64,000 nt of DNA. It comes from a candidate division TM6 bacterium GW2011_GWF2_32_72. GTDB lineage: Bacteria; Babelota; Babeliae; Babelales; GWF2-32-72. Shown one piece after another: positions 1-8,735 of the stretch. The position numbers were made by a program, and so were the translations under genes. Below the pieces are notes generated by a model. It was not told the origin of the DNA. It did no database searches and saw nothing but the letters and a program-made list of their open reading frames with translations. Numbering within the stretch: position 1 is the stretch's first letter; every line of letters starts with the position of its first letter. The stretch covers positions 186,977 through 250,976 of the forward strand of contig LBON01000002.1 in NCBI GenBank assembly GCA_000989525.1. The letters run 5' to 3'.

Positions 1-123
1 CAATGGCAAATAGCTTCTGATATACGGTTAGAAATAGCCGCAAAATTACGTGAAAACAATATAGAAATTGGGGTTCCAGTTAGAATTCTTAAAATGCTCA
101 AAAATGATGATTTATTAAAATAA
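1..123 (+). CDS. C-terminal fragment of an MscS-type mechanosensitive channel
   Basis: The open frame enters from the left edge and ends in TAA at 121-123, leaving 40 residues. The segment SDIRLEIAAKLRENNIEI followed by a V-P-V pattern matches the C-terminal end of the cytoplasmic domain of MscS-family channels, which usually reads S-D-I-R then G-I-E-I-P-F-P. These channels open under membrane tension and release solutes during hypo-osmotic shock. Only the tail is visible, so the subfamily and membrane topology cannot be judged. A strong terminator follows 28 bases after the stop, so this is the last gene of its transcript. Confidence 0.55.
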   Translation, partial: QWQIASDIRLEIAAKLRENNIEIGVPVRILKMLKNDDLLK

Positions 124-151
124 ATTAAATCAAATATAAATAATCAAAATT

Positions 152-185
152 AAAGCCCCGACATAAAGTTGCCGGGGCTTTTTTA
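152..185. terminator. Bidirectional intrinsic terminator
   Basis: AAAGCCCCG (152-160) pairs with CGGGGCTTT (173-181) around a 12-base loop, followed by a T-run. It lies between the convergent MscS-type fragment and the secreted phosphatase. The A-rich left flank lets it work in both directions. Confidence 0.85.
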
Positions 186-194
186 ATTATAAAA

Positions 195-1805
195 TTAAAA
201 AGACTGTATTAAAGAATTTCCAAAGTTTTCCTTATTCAATTTAATAATAGAACAATGTGCGCCATTATAAAGACCGCCACCAGATGAAACAGTAATAACC
301 GATCTGTTACCTAACGTTAAAAATTTATCACCACCACAAAGAGGATTTTGCGTTAACAATGACAAAAAATAAATTCCATATTGATTTAATCCACCCAAAA
401 GCATGCCTTTATCAACGTCCTTACTCCATAAATCATGGTGCTGATGACCCCTTAAAATATTGGTTATTTCAAACTTAGCTGTTACTTTTGAATCAAGGTA
501 CGCATTGATAATTTCAGAATCATACACAACGCATCTATCTTCAACCATCTTTTTTAAATTTACAGCCAAATCATCTACTCTTTGATTATCTAATAAAAAA
601 TCGCCCCAAACAAACGGCTTAGATTCATCATCTTCTAAACGATCATAAAAAGCCTGAACGCTATCCGGAAAAGCATTTCCATAACAGTCTTGAACTTGTT
701 CACATGCGTTGATACTTATTTCTATGGGCCTAGAAACAATTTTACCCGATTTTTTAATGGCATCATTTAATAAAGATTCAAAATCACAATTCAAGTTCAC
801 TCCACCGTGAACGCACTGAATAAATTGAATTTTTTTTGAATTATTACTCTTAAAACCAATAAAAAATGTTGCAAATAATTTTTCATGAAAATACGTAAAA
901 TAATCGGCTAAATCATCAAGATGTTTTTCATCAAAATTATCATAAATCTTTGTTAAATCCACAACTCTAATTTTTTCATGATCAGATTCATTTTCTTCAT
1001 AATATAAATTATTCAACAATTCTTCTAATTCTGGCCCAGAAAAAGTAAAACCCTCCAGATACCATGGCTGACCAACATTAATATCATGATTACCCTTCAA
1101 CAAAATCACATTATCAGGATTAATAATTTTTAATTTTTCAATCAAGTATAAAACAAGATCTCCATACCAACCCCTATCAACATAATCACCTAAGAAAAGG
1201 AAATAAATACCTTTAACTAAAACAAAATCATCACTTATTAAATCATCAAAAAAAAGCCTTGAAAGAATATTTACGAATTTATGAACATCCCCATGCAAAT
1301 CAGAAAAAACAACAATTTTACTGTTTTCCGAAAAGACTAATGCACCAGCATAAGAATCATAATCGATCCAGTCTTCTCCTCCATTAAGACCACATTTTTT
1401 GGCAAAATCTTCTTTTACTTGTTCAAAATCTATTTGACAAAGAATTGATGCCTTAGCTTTAATATATTTTTTATACCAATCCTCCGGCATAACTTCATCA
1501 CATCTTAAATTACTAATCGGTAATGTTTCTAATTTTCTTTTCCACCAACTTATTAACTCTTTGGATTTATCTAATTTAAGTTCACAAGGTCCAAAATCCG
1601 CCATTTTTTCGTTATTATAAAAATCAACTTCAGAGTCAAACATCCCATCATCAAAAGAATCATCAAAACCGAACATCTTTGGAACACGTGCATACACAGA
1701 ATCACAATTAACACCAGAAGATTCATCATTGGAACTGGCAAAACCCTGAAATCCCAGAAATAAAGCCAGAGAAACCACTAGATACTTATAAGTACATTTT
1801 TTCAT
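195..1805 (-). CDS. Secreted PPP-type metallophosphatase (Ser/Thr phosphatase-like)
   Basis: About 536 residues. An N-terminal signal peptide (basic residues, then a Leu/Val-rich core ending near GFASS) predicts export. The metal-binding motifs of the PPP branch of calcineurin-like phosphoesterases appear in order: S-D-L-H-G-D (about 168), GDYVDRG (about 206), GNHD (about 238), V-H-G-G, and R-G-H-Q-H-H near residue 455. GDYVDRG and the R-G-H-Q motif are typical of protein Ser/Thr phosphatases rather than of nucleotidases. Roughly 160 residues before the catalytic core are acidic and not recognised. The ATG at 1805 is preferred over an upstream GTG because GGGGTG sits at ribosome-binding distance. 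A role on host or envelope phosphoproteins is inference. Confidence 0.8.
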   Translation of the reverse strand: MKKCTYKYLVVSLALFLGFQGFASSNDESSGVNCDSVYARVPKMFGFDDSFDDGMFDSEVDFYNNEKMADFGPCELKLDKSKELISWWKRKLETLPISNLRCDEVMPEDWYKKYIKAKASILCQIDFEQVKEDFAKKCGLNGGEDWIDYDSYAGALVFSENSKIVVFSDLHGDVHKFVNILSRLFFDDLISDDFVLVKGIYFLFLGDYVDRGWYGDLVLYLIEKLKIINPDNVILLKGNHDINVGQPWYLEGFTFSGPELEELLNNLYYEENESDHEKIRVVDLTKIYDNFDEKHLDDLADYFTYFHEKLFATFFIGFKSNNSKKIQFIQCVHGGVNLNCDFESLLNDAIKKSGKIVSRPIEISINACEQVQDCYGNAFPDSVQAFYDRLEDDESKPFVWGDFLLDNQRVDDLAVNLKKMVEDRCVVYDSEIINAYLDSKVTAKFEITNILRGHQHHDLWSKDVDKGMLLGGLNQYGIYFLSLLTQNPLCGGDKFLTLGNRSVITVSSGGGLYNGAHCSIIKLNKENFGNSLIQSF

Positions 1806-1937
1806 AAATAACACCCCATAAAAACGTTAACATCCATTTAAAATCACTTTAATATTAACAATTAGTAATAATTACTCAAACGCATCCCCAAAATACGCTA
1901 TGAATCGTGACTTTTTAAAATTCACTAAAAAATCGAG

Positions 1938-3293
1938 TTAAGCAAGCAACCAAGATCCTATATAGCAATAGATCAACAACCCTAAAATATCCATCACTGT
2001 GGCCAAAAATGGCCCGGCTGAAAAGGCTGGATCGAGCTTTAAAGACTTCAAAATAAGCGGAATACAGCTACCAAACACAACGGATGTCATGACTATCACG
2101 GCCAAAGCCAAACTCACTGTTAAACTACCCCAGACATTACCGTCTGTTGCATAAACTCGCCCAAATCCCGCAATACCTACAACAAGCGCAATCATGGCCG
2201 CCATAAAGAACTCTTTCTTTAAAAATCGCCAAAAATTATACTTGTCTATTTCACCTGCAGCCATACCCTGAATAACAACAGCTGAAGTTTGACTGCTAAC
2301 ATTTCCACCTGTGCTTGTAAGCATTGTCATAAAAAACATCAAAAAACCACTCAAAGTTGATTCATATCTATGAGAAATTATCGCAGATATTGATTGAGCC
2401 AACAGCAACGCAACTAAAATAAAACTTCGTTCATAAAACATTTTAAAAAATGATGTATCAAAATATGGATATTTTATAGGAGCCATAGCAGACATTTTAT
2501 AAACGTCTTCAGAAGCTTCTTCTTCAATAACGTCTACCAATGTTTCTGTTGGAATAACACCTAAAAAATGACCTTCTTTATCTACAACTGGAATTGTCAT
2601 TAAACTATAGTGTAACATCTGTTTAACAACTTCTTCTTGATCTTGATCTGCCAAAGCGACTAATTCATTTTCTTCAAAAAAATCTTCTAATTTTGCATTT
2701 GGATTTTGCATAACAAGGTCACGCAAGTGAATATGGCCAATAAGCTTATTGTCTCTATCTGTTACGTAAATTTCATCATGCACTTCTTTTTCTGGCTTAA
2801 GCCGTTGCAAAACATGAATAATTTTTGAAACAGTCATGTCTTTAACTAATGAAAAGACATCAACATCCATGATGCCACCAGCAGAATCCGGCTCAAATTT
2901 TAAAATAGAAAGAACCATTTTTCTATCTTGAGAGGTTAACATACTCAAATATTTTTTTAATTCTTCATCAGAAAGATATTCAAAAAGATCTGTAAGTTCA
3001 TCAATATCAGTAGATCTAAGAATAAACTCTTTATCTTCATCACTTAAAAAAGATATCGCCAAGGCCCGCATAGGTTCAGAAAAATGTGAAAAAACTTCAA
3101 CGCGAACATCACCAGGAAGCTTATTAAAAATTAAAGAAAATGCATTTCTATCCACCCTCGCAAAAAATAGGGCAATATCAGCAGGGTGGAATGAAATAAA
3201 CTGCTCCCACAAAGCTTTCGCCTCAGGTGTGCTAAAGTTTATAACTTCATCCAAATTCTGTAATATATTTTCAAAAATTATTTTGGACTCCAT
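1938..3293 (-). CDS. mgtE: Magnesium transporter MgtE
   Basis: The 451-residue length is normal for MgtE, the Mg2+-gated Mg2+ channel of the inner membrane. An N-terminal superhelical domain (about 1-130) precedes a CBS pair (about 131-260) whose sites sense cytosolic Mg2+. The C-terminal half is a five-helix pore domain. It carries the conserved GGN-x3-Q-x-S stretch and the D-P-A-x3-A-G-P-F pore segment followed by the conserved Asp. An AGGAGG ribosome-binding site sits just before ATG. It stands alone, divergent from the pseudouridine synthase gene. Confidence 0.95.
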   Translation of the reverse strand: MESKIIFENILQNLDEVINFSTPEAKALWEQFISFHPADIALFFARVDRNAFSLIFNKLPGDVRVEVFSHFSEPMRALAISFLSDEDKEFILRSTDIDELTDLFEYLSDEELKKYLSMLTSQDRKMVLSILKFEPDSAGGIMDVDVFSLVKDMTVSKIIHVLQRLKPEKEVHDEIYVTDRDNKLIGHIHLRDLVMQNPNAKLEDFFEENELVALADQDQEEVVKQMLHYSLMTIPVVDKEGHFLGVIPTETLVDVIEEEASEDVYKMSAMAPIKYPYFDTSFFKMFYERSFILVALLLAQSISAIISHRYESTLSGFLMFFMTMLTSTGGNVSSQTSAVVIQGMAAGEIDKYNFWRFLKKEFFMAAMIALVVGIAGFGRVYATDGNVWGSLTVSLALAVIVMTSVVFGSCIPLILKSLKLDPAFSAGPFLATVMDILGLLIYCYIGSWLLA

Positions 3294-3585
3294 GATAGTC
3301 CTCCTACATTTTTAATAAATTGCTCGATATTATAGGAAACAATTCCTACCACCCCAATACAACATAGAATTCTCCTGCTATGTCAAGCATACATTTAATA
3401 TCAACCCGATGCCCCTTCCCAGAATAATTTGTCATAAAAAAAAGAGTTTTTGAACGTTTATTATATCAACTAAAACAAAAAGGCTCAATCTCGCATTTAT
3501 AAAGGTTCATAGCCTTTAAACTTGACATAACACCCCATTTTTCTAACACTAATAATATTACAGATAAAATCAAACAAGGTAAAAA

Positions 3586-4542
3586 ATGACAAAAGTCACC
3601 CAAATATCCGAAAAAAAAATTACACCAGGAACAAAATTCCAATTTAATGCCTCAACAGATGATGCAAATAAACGGCTTGATGTTTTTTTAACAGAACAGT
3701 TCGAACATTACACTCGCAGTTACTTTAATGTACTCATCGAAAACGAACGCGTTTCTATAAATGGCAAAATAAGTAAAAAAAGTGGTATCAAACTAAAAGA
3801 AAACGATTTAATAGAAATAACATTTCCAGAAGCTCGTTCAATAAATCCAAAAGAGTTACAAGAAAACATTAAAGTAAAAGTGCTACTTGATCATGAAGAC
3901 TTTTTAATCATCAATAAACCTGCCGGATTAGTTGTTCATGAACCCCTATCTGGTTATTCTGAACCTACATTAGTTGATTGGTTACTTTTAAATTATCCAG
4001 AACTTAAAGATGTCGGCCTAAGCGAACGCCCTGGAATAGTCCACAGACTTGATAAAGATACTTCAGGTATTTTGGTCATTCCAAAACATAATGCTGCACA
4101 TGCAAAACTTTCTAGTCTTTTCAAAAACCGTAAAATAATAAAAAAATATAAAGCCATTGTTAGAGGTCACACAGATCCAGAAGGTTTTATTGATTTACGA
4201 ATAACACGACATCCCCAACACAAAACAAGAATGATGTGTTCTACAACAGAAGGTCGTGAATCACTGACCAAATACAAAGTAGATCAATATTTTGAAAATA
4301 CAACATTAGTCGATGTTCAGCTTGTTACGGGCCGAACACACCAAATTCGTGTTCACTTCAGAGCCATTGATCATCCATTAATTGGAGATACAATTTACGG
4401 AGAACCCTCTAAATTAATTTCAAGACAAGCATTACATGCATATCATTTAGAATTTGATTACAACGGTGAAAAAATATTGATTAATTCTGAATTACCAGAA
4501 GATATGCAAAACTTAATAAACAATCTAAAAAAAATTAATTAA
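3586..4542 (+). CDS. rluD: RluA/RluD-family ribosomal large-subunit pseudouridine synthase
   Basis: 318 residues: an S4 RNA-binding domain (about 20-85), then the pseudouridine synthase core. The catalytic motif HRLDKDTSG contains the Asp nucleophile; G-R-T-H-Q-I-R-V-H and a late L-H-A-Y motif complete the family pattern. RluD-type enzymes isomerise uridines in helix 69 of 23S rRNA. RluA, RluC and RluD are hard to separate by eye; the S4 domain favours the RluC/RluD group. The gene has its own upstream region, with a TTGACA at 3522-3527 but no convincing -10 at the usual spacing. Confidence 0.88.
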   Translation: MTKVTQISEKKITPGTKFQFNASTDDANKRLDVFLTEQFEHYTRSYFNVLIENERVSINGKISKKSGIKLKENDLIEITFPEARSINPKELQENIKVKVLLDHEDFLIINKPAGLVVHEPLSGYSEPTLVDWLLLNYPELKDVGLSERPGIVHRLDKDTSGILVIPKHNAAHAKLSSLFKNRKIIKKYKAIVRGHTDPEGFIDLRITRHPQHKTRMMCSTTEGRESLTKYKVDQYFENTTLVDVQLVTGRTHQIRVHFRAIDHPLIGDTIYGEPSKLISRQALHAYHLEFDYNGEKILINSELPEDMQNLINNLKKIN

Positions 4543-4676
4543 ATTACTAAAAAATACATCTAATACATTCGCTTGATTTTTTTTACAAAGAAAAGTAACA
4601 TGTCTTGCGAGTTGGGAAGGAATCGTAGTAATGAAGCCTTTTTTATGCTCAACTTTCGAAAAAACGAACCAACAAA

Positions 4677-4710
4677 AAAGGACCTAAAATTAGGTCCTTT
4701 TAATTTTTTA
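4677..4710. terminator. Bidirectional terminator
   Basis: AAAGGACCTA (4677-4686) pairs with TAGGTCCTTT (4691-4700) around an AAAT loop, flanked by A and T runs. It serves both the pseudouridine synthase gene and the convergent PLD-like gene. Confidence 0.85.
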
Positions 4711-4748
4711 AAAATTTTGTCACAGGCTCTAGTTGATAATAAAAAATT

Positions 4749-5498
4749 TCAAAATCCAATATCACTAACTTCTTCAATTAATTCAGAATCTATATTTTGT
4801 TTGTCACAACAATCATTTTTAACATTTAGTGGAAGCAATTTTGATCTTTTTTTAATGGTTTCAAACTGAACACTAAATTTTTTATAAGCTAAAGGCGATG
4901 ATCTAAATTCCATATTCTCTTCGTTTTTTTCTTTCGCCTTTTTGGTCAAATTATAAGACCCCGTACATAAAACAGGCCGACTATCAAAATTCCTTTCAAA
5001 AATCCAAAATTTATTATGCTGAATAGGCACCCTACTGGACATTTTCATTTTAAGACCAATGTTTTCTTCGTGATAATTTTCGTCGGTACCCGCCGGCCTG
5101 TACATCCAAATTTGAACACCCCTTTTATGTAAAAAACTAAGCGGTGAAGTTAGACTCCAAAAAGTAGGGTCTACTATTATTTCAATTTTTATACCCCTAG
5201 CTTGAGCCCTTTCCAAAGCCTTTGCTATTTCCAGATCAGTAAAAACCCAAACAGTAAGCTTAATACTTCTTTGCTCTCTATCAATAAGAGCGATTAACAA
5301 TTTTGATATCAATCCGTCATCATCAGGTGAAAAAAAAATATTTTCAATAGTACCATCAGCATTACGTAAATAATCTCGAGGATTTAAAATTTTTATTTCA
5401 GTTGAATAAATCGCAACAAAAAAAAATATCTGTAAAAAAAAGAAGCGCTTAAAATTTCCAGCGCATTTCAACCTCTGCTCCAAGATCTCCCCTTTCAT
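4749..5498 (-). CDS. Single-domain phospholipase D-like protein, membrane-anchored or secreted
   Basis: At most 249 residues. A hydrophobic N-terminal stretch (FFFLQIFFFVAIY) suggests a signal or anchor. The rest is a single PLD domain like that of bacterial Nuc and mitochondrial PLD6. H-N-K-F is followed by E where the family usually has D, then TGSYNLT and N-E-E-N at the expected spacing. One half-site implies a dimeric enzyme acting on phosphodiesters in nucleic acid or lipid. Its start lies inside the tamB-like gene: the ATG at 5498 overlaps that gene by 50 bases, while a TTG at about 5471 would give a shorter signal peptide. It is last in the gspE operon. Confidence 0.75.
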   Translation of the reverse strand: MKGEILEQRLKCAGNFKRFFFLQIFFFVAIYSTEIKILNPRDYLRNADGTIENIFFSPDDDGLISKLLIALIDREQRSIKLTVWVFTDLEIAKALERAQARGIKIEIIVDPTFWSLTSPLSFLHKRGVQIWMYRPAGTDENYHEENIGLKMKMSSRVPIQHNKFWIFERNFDSRPVLCTGSYNLTKKAKEKNEENMEFRSSPLAYKKFSVQFETIKKRSKLLPLNVKNDCCDKQNIDSELIEEVSDIGF

Positions 5499-8193
5499 CT
5501 TTCATTGCTCTTAAGCTCATTTCATCTGATAAAAGATATTCTACTTCAAGCCGAGTGTCTTCTGTCAAGCTAAAGTTTTTTTGAATTAATGCATGAAGTC
5601 GCTCACTTGCTTCAATTTCAATTGTACCTCGCAAACCACCTCTGCCAGATTGATCATTAAAACTAGGAATAATATGAACATTACGCAAAGGTCGAAATAA
5701 ACTTTTAAAATATTTATCAAGCTTTGAAACAGATTGAGCTGGCCCAAAAAGAACATTCTTTAAATTTTGCATCAACAATGTTGGCATAATTATGCTTAAA
5801 GAACTTTCTTCCGAACCTGCCAACAATAAAGATATTGTTTGTTCTTCAGTCAAAAAAGGCGATGTTTCAAAATTTATCAAAGGATTGGATAAAGAACCTT
5901 CTACACGCATTGTTACGTTATATTTTTTAACCTTATTACGGGCCACAAGTTCAAGAATTGGATCCAATGGTTGATGGGGTAAAAAGAAAATTTTTCCAGT
6001 CACAATATTTAAAGGCCTATATGGAAATTTAAACTCGCCTTCAAACAATTCAATTGAGCCTGAAACCTCCGGGTTAGAAGAAGTACCTGATACCTTCAAC
6101 ACAGCCTTTGCATCTGTATTTAAAAATGAAGTTTTAATAGAAACATTGTGCCGGCTTTCTACACTAAAATCTAAATTAATATCAATCATTGAAGAACTAC
6201 CACGACCTGCAAACCCTTCTAATAAATCTTTTTGAAACTCTTTAGAAAAAACGTTTTCTTTAATTTGTGTTCTATCTAAAATAACATTGCCAAAAAGTTC
6301 TGCTCGCTGGCCATCATATTGCAAAAGCAATCTACCTGAACTCACAGATATTAAATCTTGTCGCCAATTTAAAAAACATCTTTGAAATATTAATGGCGCA
6401 TGAATAAATTTTACATTCATCGCATCATCTAACAAAATTGTTGCCCGATTAATCGTAATGTCTCCACGGTACAATTTGCATAAAACATCAGCAAAAACCA
6501 ATTTTTTATTAATAAAATCGAATTCAAAATGACCTTCTATTTTTTCAATAAAATTGTATGTACCAGGAAAACGCAAATTACCTTCTGACTTAAAATCACC
6601 CTTTAAAACAAATTTATTATCCAAAACCCCAGTAAAAACAAACTTTCCATCGCCCTGCAAATCAAAACCCAATAAAACAGACATTACAAACTTAAATGCC
6701 TTGTAATCTAACTCCGAGACAAATTTATTAGTTTTTTGATCAACAGAACTAATAGTAAATATTTTTTTATCTACAATATCATTAAAAAAAGCACTTTTTA
6801 AAATAATTTGATTCCCCAAGCCAATATCAATTCCAAATTTTCTCTTGGCTACATTTCCTATCAATTTTATGGATGAGGGACTTAACTTTAAACCGCCCTC
6901 TAAAGGCAAATGAATGTCCATTTTTTCATTATCTATTTGCAAAGAATAATCACAAAAACAACACATTTTTTTATCAAAACTTGATTTCAAAATAAAATTA
7001 TTTGGAGCAATCGACCAAAGCCCACCCTCAAATAAATTCAATGTTGTTAAATTTAAAACATCAAGCCTACCTAAACTCTTTTTATCATCCCACTGCCAAG
7101 TTCCAGAAAATAGCATATCTTTTTTTTGAACAATCAAATCACCACAAAAATCTTTAAAGCTGCAAGTTTTAAAATTCGTTTCAAGCAAATCCAAAGAAAT
7201 TTTATCATAAGATAGTCCTTCAAATTTGGCTGCACCTTCGACTCCATCCAAATTTGAAACATCTCCCTTAAAATCAAAACAACAACTACCCTTGACCCGG
7301 TTTGTTTCAATATTAAATGGCAACATACTCAGCAAATTTGCAACAAATGTTCTTAATGAAAGGTCCAAACAAAAACCGTTTTTACCCGAATAAATTTTAA
7401 TTGGACTTACCTTAAAAGTATTTTCATTATTTCTTAATGTAAAAACACCCTCACCATTTTTATATTCACCAGAAAGATAACAAAGCTCATCGCCCTTTTG
7501 AAAACGAGAAAGCTCTAAACTACATTCACAATCAGCCGTAACCATTCCAACTGAAGAAAAGTTCATATTCAAGTGACCAAAAAAATTCTTAAATAAATTT
7601 TTACCTAAATGCTCACACGAGCAATCCAAAATACAAACCTTCCATTTAAAAAGATTTTTCATTATTTTGGCTTCACTCGTCCAGATAGAGTTAATCTTTA
7701 AATTATTAATGCTATCAATTAAAACAACGTTCCATTTCTTTACACAAAAAGCCTTTACAAAAACCGGAAAGTCTGTTGCTGCACCACCAACTATACAATT
7801 AATATGAGAAATTAAATCTAAATTTAAATCATTAAAGGCCGATTCTGCATTAATTTTATCTGCAAAAATTTTAAGGGCTATTTTACCAGTAACCATCCAG
7901 CGAATTAAAGAAAAATAAATATCAAATTTATTGCTGTTCCACTGCCAGTCTTGAAGTGATCCTTCTTTTGGAAAAACTTTAAGATTTGTCAGTTCTGCTT
8001 TGCCCATAAAAAGATTTATTTTTTCCAGATTAAACTCAACATTGCAATCAAACAGCTCACTTAGAATTTGTTTGAATTTTCTACCCGCCAGGCGTTTAAA
8101 ATGCGGATCTTCTTGCAATACAGCAAGAACAATCGCAATTCCGATTAGCAAACCTGCTAAAATTTTTTTTACAAAAGGAGAAAAAATTTTCAT
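5449..8193 (-). CDS. tamB: TamB-like translocation and assembly module protein (DUF490 C-terminus)
   Basis: About 914 residues: one N-terminal membrane anchor (LLIGIAIVLAVL), a long region with an AsmA-like N-terminus, and a C-terminal TamB/DUF490 domain. The last ~230 residues are diagnostic: S-N-P-x-V-S-G-x-I, a F-x-Y-R-P segment, S-N-P-x-I-N-F, and a C-terminus ending in W-K-F. TamB-type proteins form a hydrophobic groove across the periplasm and act in outer-membrane protein insertion or lipid transport. The chosen ATG (8191-8193) overlaps the preceding stop as ATGA; an in-frame TTG at 8208 is less likely. No TamA partner is visible, but BamD is encoded nearby. Confidence 0.82.
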   Translation of the reverse strand: MKIFSPFVKKILAGLLIGIAIVLAVLQEDPHFKRLAGRKFKQILSELFDCNVEFNLEKINLFMGKAELTNLKVFPKEGSLQDWQWNSNKFDIYFSLIRWMVTGKIALKIFADKINAESAFNDLNLDLISHINCIVGGAATDFPVFVKAFCVKKWNVVLIDSINNLKINSIWTSEAKIMKNLFKWKVCILDCSCEHLGKNLFKNFFGHLNMNFSSVGMVTADCECSLELSRFQKGDELCYLSGEYKNGEGVFTLRNNENTFKVSPIKIYSGKNGFCLDLSLRTFVANLLSMLPFNIETNRVKGSCCFDFKGDVSNLDGVEGAAKFEGLSYDKISLDLLETNFKTCSFKDFCGDLIVQKKDMLFSGTWQWDDKKSLGRLDVLNLTTLNLFEGGLWSIAPNNFILKSSFDKKMCCFCDYSLQIDNEKMDIHLPLEGGLKLSPSSIKLIGNVAKRKFGIDIGLGNQIILKSAFFNDIVDKKIFTISSVDQKTNKFVSELDYKAFKFVMSVLLGFDLQGDGKFVFTGVLDNKFVLKGDFKSEGNLRFPGTYNFIEKIEGHFEFDFINKKLVFADVLCKLYRGDITINRATILLDDAMNVKFIHAPLIFQRCFLNWRQDLISVSSGRLLLQYDGQRAELFGNVILDRTQIKENVFSKEFQKDLLEGFAGRGSSSMIDINLDFSVESRHNVSIKTSFLNTDAKAVLKVSGTSSNPEVSGSIELFEGEFKFPYRPLNIVTGKIFFLPHQPLDPILELVARNKVKKYNVTMRVEGSLSNPLINFETSPFLTEEQTISLLLAGSEESSLSIIMPTLLMQNLKNVLFGPAQSVSKLDKYFKSLFRPLRNVHIIPSFNDQSGRGGLRGTIEIEASERLHALIQKNFSLTEDTRLEVEYLLSDEMSLRAMKDERGDLGAEVEMRWKF

Positions 8194-8735
8194 GAAATCA
8201 ATTTCCAATTACCATCAAATTTATATTTTCTTAAAAATGAAACCTTTGCCACAGCACAACTTAAAGCAAAGGAAACCTCTTGATCTAAGTCTGTAAAATA
8301 AACAATCCCGGAGCTAATTTTTCCATCAGGATAGAAGACAATTGTCTTTTTTTCAAAGGTTATTGGATCTAAAATCTTTTCACTAAAACCAGAAGGAGGA
8401 CCTTTCACATCTTTAGCAACACCAAATCGAACATTTTTAGAGATGTTTTCTTTTGATTGTTTAAAAGAATACATATTTTTTGAAATATCAAACAATAATT
8501 GTTGTGGCTCATTTTCCATCATTGCCACGTGCCGCAAATGCAAACAAATGTTATACAGTTTTTCCATTTCAAATTTTACAAACTCTTTTTTTTGAAAATT
8601 CAATTTGGGAATCGAATAAACCGTTATTATGGCTATCAAAGCTAAAACAACCAGAACCTCCAATAAAGAAAGCCCCGTTTTTTTATCACTCTTCAACGCC
8701 CTCTTGGGCAACAGCCACTGCCAATACTTCATCAA
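8190..8735 (-). CDS. gspH: Type II secretion / type IV pilus pseudopilin, GspH/FimT-like
   Basis: The prepilin peptidase site is clear: KKTG/LSLLE followed by a hydrophobic helix (VLVVLALIAIITVY), with Glu at +5 after cleavage. From the ATG at 8735 the leader is unusually long (20 residues). A TTG at 8696, preceded by GAGGG, would give a normal 7-residue basic leader and an 11-base overlap with gspE, and may be the real start. The mature domain (~160 residues) resembles minor pseudopilins in size. It would be assembled by the GspE ATPase encoded upstream. Confidence 0.78.
   Translation of the reverse strand: MMKYWQWLLPKRALKSDKKTGLSLLEVLVVLALIAIITVYSIPKLNFQKKEFVKFEMEKLYNICLHLRHVAMMENEPQQLLFDISKNMYSFKQSKENISKNVRFGVAKDVKGPPSGFSEKILDPITFEKKTIVFYPDGKISSGIVYFTDLDQEVSFALSCAVAKVSFLRKYKFDGNWKLIS

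Noticed and set aside
4573-4869. 98-codon plus-strand frame after the pseudouridine synthase gene
   Set aside because: It spans the bidirectional terminator and lies antisense to the PLD-like gene; no good start signal.
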